A DNA stretch of 37,862 bases, taken from contig CAYMBJ010000039.1 of assembly GCA_964388665.1 (NCBI GenBank), positions 1 through 37,862 on the forward strand, in the 5' to 3' direction. Position 1 is the first letter of the stretch; each line of letters begins with the position of its first letter. The notes below the pieces were generated by a model, which did not search any database, had not been told where the DNA came from, and was given only the letters and a program-made list of their open reading frames with translations. A program made the translations under genes and the position numbers. The DNA is from CALCCV01 sp964388665 (GTDB lineage Bacteria; Bdellovibrionota; Bdellovibrionia; Bdellovibrionales; Bdellovibrionaceae). Below, piece after piece: positions 31,398 to 37,862 of the stretch.

Positions 31398-32079
31398 GTT
31401 GATGACCTACAACATCAGAGGTGCCCGTGGCATGGATGGGCGACGTGATCTAGGTCGAATTGGGTCTTTCTTAGCGACCCAAAAAGTCGATATTGTTCTG
31501 ATTCAGGAGTTTGACACTTTATCCTCAGAGAGCGATACCGATGAAGACATCGCCGCGCTACAGACGCAGTGGCTAAAATCATTTATCGCTGCGCCGACAA
31601 TCATGGGGCCGCACGGATGGTACGGCAATGCGATACTATCCCGCTTCCCCATAACCCGTCATTCCGTGACCGATATATCTCACACCGGTCGCGAACCACG
31701 CAATATTTTGGAAGCCTTTGTCGAAACTCCCTCTGGCCCACTGCACATTATGAATACGCACAAAGGTTTAAGCTACCGCGAGCGCAGCCGGCAAATGGCA
31801 AAGCTCAATGAACTTCTCCATCGAAAGAGCGAGGTTCCACTTATTGTTGGCGGAGACATCAACGAATGGCACGTGTTTTCTGGCGGACTCAAAAAACTGA
31901 ATTTGACTTTGCGAGCGATTCCCACCAAACCCACCTTCCCCACGCTCATGCCTTTGCTACAATTGGATCGAATCTGGTGTCGGCCTCACAATTTGGTAAC
32001 AAATCTAAGCGTCTTAAAAACCAAAGAGACACGAGTGTTTTCAGACCACTACCCTCTGTTGGCAGAACTAGAACTCTAA
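31387..32079 (+). CDS. Endonuclease/exonuclease/phosphatase family protein
   Basis: A 230-residue EEP-fold metal-dependent hydrolase without a signal peptide. The family residues are in place: MTYNIRGARG (Asn9), IQEFD (Glu41), MNTHKGL, VGGDINEWH, LQLDRIW and FSDHYPLLAELEL. EEP genes next to PLD/cardiolipin synthase genes occur also in E. coli (ybhP-clsB), hinting at a shared lipid pathway, where the product may hydrolyse a phosphodiester. ATG 31387 is chosen because it overlaps the PLD-VTT stop by 11 bp and the domain begins here; the frame upstream lies inside the PLD gene. Confidence 0.9.
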   Translation: MKLKLMTYNIRGARGMDGRRDLGRIGSFLATQKVDIVLIQEFDTLSSESDTDEDIAALQTQWLKSFIAAPTIMGPHGWYGNAILSRFPITRHSVTDISHTGREPRNILEAFVETPSGPLHIMNTHKGLSYRERSRQMAKLNELLHRKSEVPLIVGGDINEWHVFSGGLKKLNLTLRAIPTKPTFPTLMPLLQLDRIWCRPHNLVTNLSVLKTKETRVFSDHYPLLAELEL

Positions 32080-32140
32080 AATCCCACCACCAGTTCAGGA
32101 TGAGGGATGGCAAGAGCTGAAAGAGGCTATTGGGCAAAAG

Positions 32141-33751
32141 TTAAGGGGCACTGGACGCCGGCATATAGCGGGAGAGCGTATCGACCAAAAGCTCTCTTTG
32201 TACAGGTTTGGTCAAAAAGTCGCTAAAGCCAGAGGCCATGCACTTTTCTCTCTCTTCACTCATAGCATGTGCAGTCAGAGCAATTATTGGTTGAGTGTAA
32301 TGCACCTGCCGCAATTTTCTAGCAGCCTCATGCCCATCCATAAGGGGCATTTGCAGATCCATTAGGACAACATCAAAATCTGCATTCATAGCCATTTCCA
32401 CTCCCTGTGCACCATCAAAAGCCGTACTTATTTTGGCGCCAGTCTTTCGCAAATAAGTAGAAATAAGAACCTGATTGTCTGGTGAATCTTCTACCAAAAG
32501 CACCTTCAAGTCTTTTAGTTTTGGTTTTAGCTCGCTTGATTCCACCTGTGTTATCCGCATCGAAAGATCTTTGCGATCAATCAATTTGACGGGTGAGTGA
32601 GTTGTGGGTTTGATACTGACTTCAAAAGTGCTGCCAACGCCTAAACGAGAATCCACCAAGCGTAAACCGCCGCCCAAGGCCTCCGCCAATCTCCGCGACA
32701 AAACCAGTCCCAAGCCAGTGCCACCAAATTTTCGTGTCGTGGAGGAGTCTGCCTGTGCAAATGGTTTAAATAGCTTTCTTTTTTGTGAAGTGCTCAAGCC
32801 AATTCCTGTGTCCCTGATTGAGAAGTACACAACACCTTCTTCAAATTTCACAGACAAATGAACCTGTCCCTTATCTGTAAACTTTAAAGCATTGCCACCA
32901 ATGTTTGAAAGAACTTGGCGCAGCCTTCCCGGGTCAGTCGACATTTGCTCAGGTAGCGGAGTCTCAACACTCACCGTGAACTCAACTCCCTTTTCTGCAG
33001 CCTTGAATTCCATCATGGCAATAAAATCTGAAAGAAGATTGATCAACGAAAACGACACTTCGTCAATCAGCATTTTGCCAACCTCAATTTTAGAAAGATC
33101 CAAAATGTCATCAATGAGTCTCAGCAGGTGCTGGGAATTTCTTTCTACGATACCCATATAATTGGTATTTTCTTGTTTCGAGTTTTTCGGATTCTTCATA
33201 AGATCGATAAAGCCGACTATCGCACCAATCGGTGTGCGAATTTCATGAGACATGTTGGCTAAAAATTCTGTCTTAGCGACATTGGCTCTTTCGGCCTCTT
33301 CTTTTGCAAGATTGAGAGCGGCTAGCAACTGTCGACTATGATATTGTTTTCGGCGAGCCCGAATTGCCACTTCTACTGATCGAATCAGGGTCAAGCGTGA
33401 GAAAGGTCGCTCTAGGAGAAAAATATTGCCACTCTTCGAGAAAATTTCAGTGGCGCGAACCGCATCAGAATTGGTCAGCAAAATGATCGGAATGTCTGAC
33501 CATGTTGGCTGATGCTCCAACCTCGCTTGCAGAAATGCAATGTCTTCTGCCGAGATCGCCTCTTCAGAAATTATCACGGCACCACACTCTTCTTGAATCC
33601 GCTCTGCGAGGTCCATCAAATTTGGACAGGCTTTGGCCACGATACCGGCGCCATCTAATACTTCAATGGCCACATCAGCATCATGAAGGGCGGGGGTAAG
33701 AATAAACACAACCTCAGAATTGCTGTCCATCCCCAATTTTGTCGCATTCAT
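32141..33751 (-). CDS. Hybrid kinase with N-terminal pseudo-receiver and C-terminal REC
   Basis: A 536-residue cytosolic kinase. N-terminal receiver-like domain (about 12-130) lacks the phospho-acceptor aspartate: the strand reads GAVIISEEAIS in place of VLLDLxLP, and the usual Lys-Pro is LERPF. HisKA has His169 (FLANMSHEIRTP). ATPase motifs NIGGNALKF, DTGIGLS and GGTGLGLVL. C-terminal receiver is complete: LVEDSPDN, VVLMDLQMPLMDG and TKPVQ. No Hpt. This N-terminal module occurs in other proteobacterial hybrid kinases (established family feature). ATG 33751 follows GGGGGAAGG closely and is preferred over 33769. It is convergent with the EEP gene. Confidence 0.92.
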   Translation of the reverse strand: MNATKLGMDSNSEVVFILTPALHDADVAIEVLDGAGIVAKACPNLMDLAERIQEECGAVIISEEAISAEDIAFLQARLEHQPTWSDIPIILLTNSDAVRATEIFSKSGNIFLLERPFSRLTLIRSVEVAIRARRKQYHSRQLLAALNLAKEEAERANVAKTEFLANMSHEIRTPIGAIVGFIDLMKNPKNSKQENTNYMGIVERNSQHLLRLIDDILDLSKIEVGKMLIDEVSFSLINLLSDFIAMMEFKAAEKGVEFTVSVETPLPEQMSTDPGRLRQVLSNIGGNALKFTDKGQVHLSVKFEEGVVYFSIRDTGIGLSTSQKRKLFKPFAQADSSTTRKFGGTGLGLVLSRRLAEALGGGLRLVDSRLGVGSTFEVSIKPTTHSPVKLIDRKDLSMRITQVESSELKPKLKDLKVLLVEDSPDNQVLISTYLRKTGAKISTAFDGAQGVEMAMNADFDVVLMDLQMPLMDGHEAARKLRQVHYTQPIIALTAHAMSEEREKCMASGFSDFLTKPVQRELLVDTLSRYMPASSAP

Positions 33752-33933
33752 CTTGCCTTCCCCCACCATTTTGCCAATAGCACTGACTCAATCTTATCAC
33801 ATCACACAATAATTGGACACAAGTCGGAGGGCTTTTGGGCAGCTAAAATTGAGCCCATTAAAAAATTTTGTTATCTTGAGGAAGAGGCGCAGAGTATACC
33901 AAGGCGCAAATCACACACTAGTGTTGGCATTCC

Positions 33934-34647
33934 TCAACATTCAAAGCCGCGATCAAGCAATGCTGACTTTAGCTGAGCATTTCCTTGCCCAAAAACCACA
34001 CTACCGTGACTGAGGATAATGTTATCGAAATCATTGCGAAGAATCTCATGCATTGATGCTTCAAAGGCAACTTTGTCACTCACTAATTTTGCATAAAATT
34101 TGCTGATAGCCAAACGATTGAATGTGCCAAATAGTCCGAGAATGATTCGGGCGCCAAGCCCTTTTGGATTTTTAATATTAAAGAGCAAATCAGTCACAAT
34201 CAATGAGTTTGATCTTCGATCTAAAAAAACGGATTCTTCGACTCTTGGCATGCCTGAAATTTCAAAAACGGGAAGTTCTTCTTGGTACAGCCACCGCATT
34301 GGCGTCAACTCGTCTGTCCATCGAATCAATGGTTTTGCTTTTCTCACATTTTCTGTGGCCCAAACTCTGGCCCTTGGAAAGGCAACAATAGCGCCTGGAA
34401 TTCCAGAGCAATGAAACAAATTTGGAGCTACAATATCAGTAATCTCACCGGTCGCCTTAAGATCATCTCGACTCATCATAGACCCTGGAGAGATCAATAC
34501 TCGACCACCACTGACGCTGACACTGGTCGATCTGATTGGCAAAGACATAAAAGGCATTGCTTTGTCCGCTTCAATGAAGCTGATATGCTGTGCCTCCTTA
34601 ATACTCTTAATCACGCCACTCCCTCCCGTCGAATCCAAATGTATCAT
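33934..34647 (-). CDS. DUF4336 family protein
   Basis: About 237 residues. The family hallmarks are present: GRVLISPGSMM, IVAPNLFHCSGIPGAIVAFPRARVWATE, and SLIVTDLLFNI, matching DUF4336 proteins, which have a metallo-beta-lactamase-like fold. Several histidines expected for metals are replaced, so hydrolase activity is doubtful. The start is uncertain: ATG 34647 is used, TTG 34674 is the alternative. Neither has a strong ribosome site. Upstream is the 181-bp inverted-repeat element. Confidence 0.78.
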   Translation of the reverse strand: MIHLDSTGGSGVIKSIKEAQHISFIEADKAMPFMSLPIRSTSVSVSGGRVLISPGSMMSRDDLKATGEITDIVAPNLFHCSGIPGAIVAFPRARVWATENVRKAKPLIRWTDELTPMRWLYQEELPVFEISGMPRVEESVFLDRRSNSLIVTDLLFNIKNPKGLGARIILGLFGTFNRLAISKFYAKLVSDKVAFEASMHEILRNDFDNIILSHGSVVFGQGNAQLKSALLDRGFEC

Positions 34648-34783
34648 GAGACTTCGTCCAACCTCACTCAGCAAATTCCCTGTCTTGCGAGCGCCTAGCT
34701 TAATATAGAATTTTCCTTAGCAAGAATCCCGCACGCAAGTATATTATACATAACAAATTTAATTGTCTGCTCTTTTCACTTTC

Positions 34784-34964
34784 TATTAACCCGGCCGAAA
34801 GTAAATTAAGTCGAAATGGGTCGTTTTAAGAATCACTTTGTCGATCTTCGTCGCAAAGACTGTGACTTATCACAGTAGATAAGCCCCGCCTTTGCTCCTT
34901 GCACTTCTCGTCATTCTTAAAAATCTCTCATTTCTTTGTTAATTTACTTTCGGCCGAGCTAATA
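34784..34964. repeat. 181-bp inverted-repeat (MITE-like) element
   Basis: Terminal arms of 26 bp (34784-34809 and 34939-34964) match at 24 of 26 positions as inverted repeats, centred on CTTTCGGCCG. Similarity continues inward for about 25 bp (GAAATG-G, TTTTAAGAAT on both sides). The centre holds a perfect hairpin ACTGTGA-CTTA-TCACAGT (34859-34876) and a competing CTTATC/GATAAG stem (34866-34883). It has no convincing gene. A solitary arm copy lies at 12270-12296. It sits between the DUF4336 gene (leftward) and the SDR gene (rightward). It could be a miniature inverted-repeat transposable element or a duplicated operator. Confidence 0.75.
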
Positions 34965-34980
34965 ATAGTTCAAAATTTTG

Positions 34981-34996
34981 TGGTCATTTTTCTGCT
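34981..34996 (+). promoter_or_regulatory. Possible sigma-54 promoter toward the DUF2867 SDR
   Basis: TGGTCA-N5-CTGCT, with GG and GC ten bases apart. The -24 half matches TGG only; the -12 half differs at one base. The predicted start is near 35007, before the small ORF at 35016. The fit is moderate and could be chance. Confidence 0.35.
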
Positions 34997-35015
34997 AATA
35001 TCGCAGAATCGCAAA

Positions 35016-35093
35016 ATGGCACTCTCAAAGACCTTCCCCCTCGCTGCAGTAACACTTGCTTTGATTGAATTCTTCAGTGGTGATGAGGCATGA
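35016..35093 (+). CDS. Possible 25-residue leader peptide
   Basis: A 25-codon ATG frame (MALSKTFPLAAVTLALIEFF, then SGDEA) whose stop overlaps the SDR start as ATGA. This overlap is typical of translational coupling. The SDR start lacks a well-spaced ribosome site, which supports a leader role. No ribosome site is obvious for the leader itself. Not recognised. Confidence 0.35.
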   Translation: MALSKTFPLAAVTLALIEFFSGDEA

Positions 35094-36478
35094 CCAGAAT
35101 ATGTCTAACCGGTGCCACGGGTTTTATTGGCAGCGCTCTCCTAGCTCGATTGCAAGAGCGGCCTGATTTAGAGATAATTGCACTCAGCCGAAAACTGCCG
35201 CCCATAATGGATGGAGCCAAGAAAGGAAATGTCATCTGGCGAAGATGTGATGGCTTTTCATTAATTGATGCCGAGAATGCCGTCGCGGGTACAGATATTT
35301 TGATCTATCTTATTCACTCAATGATGCCATCAAGCTCTCTTACGCAAGGTAGTTTTGCCGACTTTGATTTGTATTTGGCGGACAACTTTGCCAAAGCGGC
35401 AAATAAAGGCGGAGTTAAGAAGGTCATTTATCTTAGCGGACTGATACCAAATGTTTCCAATCTTTCTGATCACCTAAAGAGTCGCCTTGAGATTGAAAAG
35501 ACACTCGCACAGTACGGCAATAACGTGACAACTTTGCGATCAGCATTGGTTGTTGGCAAAAATGGGAGTAGCTTTCAAATCCTTGAGCGTTTGAGCAAAC
35601 GTTTGCCGGTATCGATTTGCCCGTCATGGACTCAATCGAAGGCGCAGCCGATTGACCTGCAGGATGTCGTGGCGACTCTCGAGTACACCATAGACCATTC
35701 TTCTCAGCTAAAGGACTGCTATGACATAGGTGGACCCGAAATCCTGAGTTATAAAGATATGCTCATACGCACGGCTGAGGTCCTTGGTAAAAAGAGATAC
35801 ATCATCAACGTACCATTTTTTTCACCGAGACTTTCTAAACTATGGGTTTCTAAGGTAGCCTCTATGCCAAAGAACTTAGTGTACCCATTGGTGGATTCTC
35901 TCAAGCACGAAATGGTAGTGAGGCCAGATCACCAATTGTTGCTTCAAAATCATCGCTACATCCCTTTTACAGAATCTTTAAAAAAGGGACTGGACCGCGA
36001 ATCCGGGGGATGGGTTCGCGCCATTATCAATTACAACACCAACGTGAATTTTCGCTGGCTTGCAAATGCAACCTCTGTCCAACGTGTTGAACTAAAGACC
36101 AATCTCTCCGCAGCCACGATTGCCAAGTACTATTTTAGTTGGATTCCTTGGTATTTGAAGCCGCTGATTCAATCTTCGCTTGTCGACGATGTCGTTGAGT
36201 TCTTGCTACTGAAGCGCTGGAGGCTTCTTGTGCTCAAGCGCAGCGCAGCGAGAAGCGACAACAGCCGCTCTGTCTATTACGTCAGGGGCGGAATACTCGC
36301 ACGAGAGATCACAATGAACGGACGCTTGGAGTTTCGGGTCATTGAGTCTTCAAGGTGTCTGATCATTGCCCTGTTAAATTATCGCCCGTCACTGCCTTGG
36401 TTCATATATAAATTCACCCAAGCCATCGTTCATCTGAGTGCAATGAAAAAATTTGGTAGATTTGTGCGCCGCCGATAA
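35090..36478 (+). CDS. NAD(P)-binding SDR with C-terminal DUF2867
   Basis: A 462-residue protein. The N-terminal 300 residues are an atypical SDR (YbjT/NDUFA9-like): GATGFIG at 8-14, VIYLSGLIP, LRSALVVGKNGSSF. The C-terminal 150 residues form a DUF2867 domain with GRLEFRVIESSRCLI and LPWFIYKFTQAIVHLSAMKKFGRF-type ends. Such fusions are probably oxidoreductases or lipid-modifying proteins; the substrate is unknown. ATG overlaps the stop of a possible leader. It is convergent with the DUF3147 gene, with 3 bp between the stops. Confidence 0.9.
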   Translation: MTRICLTGATGFIGSALLARLQERPDLEIIALSRKLPPIMDGAKKGNVIWRRCDGFSLIDAENAVAGTDILIYLIHSMMPSSSLTQGSFADFDLYLADNFAKAANKGGVKKVIYLSGLIPNVSNLSDHLKSRLEIEKTLAQYGNNVTTLRSALVVGKNGSSFQILERLSKRLPVSICPSWTQSKAQPIDLQDVVATLEYTIDHSSQLKDCYDIGGPEILSYKDMLIRTAEVLGKKRYIINVPFFSPRLSKLWVSKVASMPKNLVYPLVDSLKHEMVVRPDHQLLLQNHRYIPFTESLKKGLDRESGGWVRAIINYNTNVNFRWLANATSVQRVELKTNLSAATIAKYYFSWIPWYLKPLIQSSLVDDVVEFLLLKRWRLLVLKRSAARSDNSRSVYYVRGGILAREITMNGRLEFRVIESSRCLIIALLNYRPSLPWFIYKFTQAIVHLSAMKKFGRFVRRR

Positions 36479-36481
36479 CTG

Positions 36482-36829
36482 TTAATACTTGAACCAAGTG
36501 TTCATCGCCCATTTGTGTATCATATAGCTCGCAGAAAGAAGAACCAAGCCCAAGCCATACGCCGTCCAAAAGCTCAACTTCATTCGTTCTGACAACAAGA
36601 AGGGTACAAAAAATAAAAGACTGGCCGGAACCGCGACAAAGATACTTTTTGCAAGCACAACGGTGTTGCCAGGATTGTCACTTTGAATCTTTGATAAAGC
36701 TAAGACGATCAACGTGGACAGCGGCAGAGATACGATAAATCCCCCCAGAACGGGGTTTGTTTTAGAAATCCAAATCACCAAGGTAAGCACGGCTGATGTC
36801 AAAACTAGATTGAGTGCGATTTCAAACAA
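36482..36829 (-). CDS. DUF3147-like small membrane protein
   Basis: A 115-residue protein with four predicted membrane segments (about 2-20, 27-45, 59-78 and 87-106) and few polar residues. The NPVLGGFIVSLPLSTLIVL motif and length fit DUF3147. Function is unknown. The start is TTG at 36829, chosen because GAGGAGG lies just upstream. The stop is 3 bp from the convergent SDR stop. Confidence 0.7.
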   Translation of the reverse strand: MFEIALNLVLTSAVLTLVIWISKTNPVLGGFIVSLPLSTLIVLALSKIQSDNPGNTVVLAKSIFVAVPASLLFFVPFLLSERMKLSFWTAYGLGLVLLSASYMIHKWAMNTWFKY

Positions 36830-36977
36830 AGCTCCTCCTCGTTCACTCTCGGTGATTTGGTCGTTCTATCGCTCTACCGCACTTTTTTAAGATTTACCAC
36901 TCCCTCACGCAGGTTGCAGAACAAATTACACCGCATTTTCTTGCTGGTATCCTGTTGGCAACCAACATAGTCCAAAA

Positions 36978-37335
36978 TCAGTCACACTTTAGTATGCAGC
37001 CATTGGTCCCTTTGCATGTCACATTGCTTTGCGCTGCCGGCTCGGCGATACACTTCCCAGAACACCGATTGACATCGCCATTATCGCCCCAGCTGTATAG
37101 AAATCGGCTCACGACCCGCATCATCAAAACACGTTTGTCGCAGGACCTCTGCACCGAACCGTTATTGCAGGAGAAGTTTTCTCCCTGATCCACAAGCTTG
37201 ATTAGTACCCACTTCACACTTTTTCACCACAACGACAACGCACTTTCCATTCTGCAAAGCTTCACCAGTTTTACAAGTCGGTGGAGATGGTGGTGTCGTT
37301 GGAATAGTCGGAGTCGGAGGAGGAGTCGGAGGAGT
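36978..37335 (-). pseudogene. Decayed Thr/Pro- and Cys-rich secreted protein gene
   Basis: In one minus frame (37335-37162) a Thr/Pro-rich linker (TPPTPPPTPTIPTTPPSPP) leads into CKTGEALQNGKC and two more cysteines, then stops. In the next frame (37217-36978) a Cys-rich segment continues (NFSCNNGSVQRSC, CSGKC, CKGTNGC, ILKCD). The composition is coherent across the shift, suggesting one frameshifted gene of the Pro/Thr linker plus Cys-module type. The 5' end is also missing: a stop lies directly before the linker and no start or ribosome site fits. It explains most of the 540-bp gap between the DUF3147 gene and the last gene; 36830-36977 holds nothing I can identify. Confidence 0.45.
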
Positions 37336-37368
37336 TTAAAGGTCCTCCGCAACTGAGGCAGCTAAAAT

Positions 37369-37737
37369 CTATTCTACAAAAAATGTAATTTGATCTTCAA
37401 TGCTGCAAGTCGCAGGATCAACGATAAAAAGATCTGCTGCATCTCCACCGGGACTGTAATAGTCTACGATATAAAAAAGTTTTGAATTACCTGCAGCAAC
37501 TGCCTTAACCTTTTCAATTACTTCGTCTTCTATGTCATTGTTGCCATCAACTACATTGGCAACGGCTTCTTCACCGGAAACAGGAGTGGGTCCATAAACC
37601 TCATCATTGATTCCCTGTCCTTGCTCCGTAACAACATCCAGAACTGCATTCTCACAGGATAGATTCTCAATAGCTAGACCTTGATTGGCCATCAAAAACA
37701 AAATTGCAGCCGCAGCGGAAAAACCATATCTTTTCAT
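37369..37737 (-). CDS. Small secreted acidic protein
   Basis: Not recognised. It has 122 residues with a signal peptide (MKRYGFSAAAAILFLMANQG, cleavage after GLA at about 22). The mature part is acidic (DDEV, DIEDEVIEKV, SIEDQITFF) and has two cysteines (LSCENAV and ATCSIED), suggesting a periplasmic or secreted protein with one disulfide. ATG at 37737 is preferred over the longer frame because AGGGAG lies 4-5 bases upstream and the signal peptide starts there. The decayed Cys-rich gene lies 33 bp downstream, so they may once have been one operon. Confidence 0.7.
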   Translation of the reverse strand: MKRYGFSAAAAILFLMANQGLAIENLSCENAVLDVVTEQGQGINDEVYGPTPVSGEEAVANVVDGNNDIEDEVIEKVKAVAAGNSKLFYIVDYYSPGGDAADLFIVDPATCSIEDQITFFVE

Positions 37738-37862
37738 AAAACTCCCTAAAAAATTGAAAATCACAGCCACGTTAAAAATCAACAAATGGCATTTCAATTA
37801 GCCAGAATAGGAGACATCTCAAAGTTAGTTGAAACTTGAAAGAGGGAGCCCTTTTGTGGAAG

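Noticed and set aside
34784..34809. CGGCCG motif read as a sigma-28 flagellar promoter
   Set aside because: GCCGA resembles the -10, but there is no TAAA at the required 15-16-base spacing, and no flagellar gene is near.
34899..35093. 64-residue hydrophobic frame upstream of the SDR
   Set aside because: Its first part runs through the inverted-repeat element with no ribosome site. Only the last 25 codons are kept, as a possible leader.
36955..37188. Plus-strand 77-residue frame in the 36.8-37.4 kb gap
   Set aside because: It has no ribosome site or recognisable features, and it is antisense to the more coherent Cys-rich minus-strand remnant.
37221..37335. Pro/Thr-coding GGAGTC-type repeats as a CRISPR or tandem array
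   Set aside because: The repeats are short, irregular and codon-phased, fitting a low-complexity linker rather than an array.

Overview
The window looks like the chromosome of a free-living or predatory delta-type Gram-negative bacterium, most likely a Bdellovibrionota (Bdellovibrio-like) member. This is an inference from gene content and style: moderate GC, many exported proteins with PSCyt/RCC1-type domains, a dense set of hybrid histidine kinases, a NtrC-type sigma-54 activator, and HAD-IG nucleotidase, CsbD, DUF883 and DUF1328 stress proteins. No rRNA, tRNA, CRISPR array, phage or transposase gene was seen.

Layout. 1-4.8 kb: a nested palindromic element next to hppD; a PspC-rhodanese-HAD operon (+); YceI and OsmC genes (-). 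4.8-10.1 kb (-): a four-gene export operon. It starts with a cytochrome c-like domain fused to a seven-repeat RCC1 propeller, then a PSCyt-like monohaem protein, a small secreted protein and a Tat-exported DUF1501-like protein. 10.3-13.1 kb (-): GNAT, AI-2E transporter, hemerythrin-like and DUF1328 genes. 13.3-18.9 kb (+): a sigma-54 response regulator and two hybrid kinases in one tightly packed operon. 18.9-22.2 kb: a CsbD/DUF883/YqjE-like stress cluster (-), a single-domain Hpt protein (+), rlmN (-) and a second hemerythrin (-). 22.3-24.9 kb (+): a PfpI-type protein and a FAD oxidoreductase fused to a Rieske domain. 24.8-33.8 kb: three more hybrid kinases around a PLD-VTT/EEP lipid operon. 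33.9-37.9 kb: a DUF4336 gene, a 181-bp inverted-repeat element, a DUF2867 SDR, a DUF3147 membrane protein, a decayed Cys-rich gene and a secreted protein.

How it may work together. Five hybrid kinases, none with its own Hpt domain, surround one free Hpt protein and one intact NtrC-family activator (GAFTGA present). Sequences with the sigma-54 GG-N10-GC spacing lie upstream of csbD, the 22-kb hemerythrin and the pfpI gene (strong matches), and upstream of DUF1328 and the DUF2867 SDR (weaker). I infer a local phosphorelay driving a sigma-54 stress regulon that is encoded largely within this window. The cytochrome-RCC1/PSCyt/DUF1501-like operon is the other candidate for an undescribed system: an exported, haem-containing, probably multi-protein assembly.

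All functions are read from motifs by eye. No database search was run.
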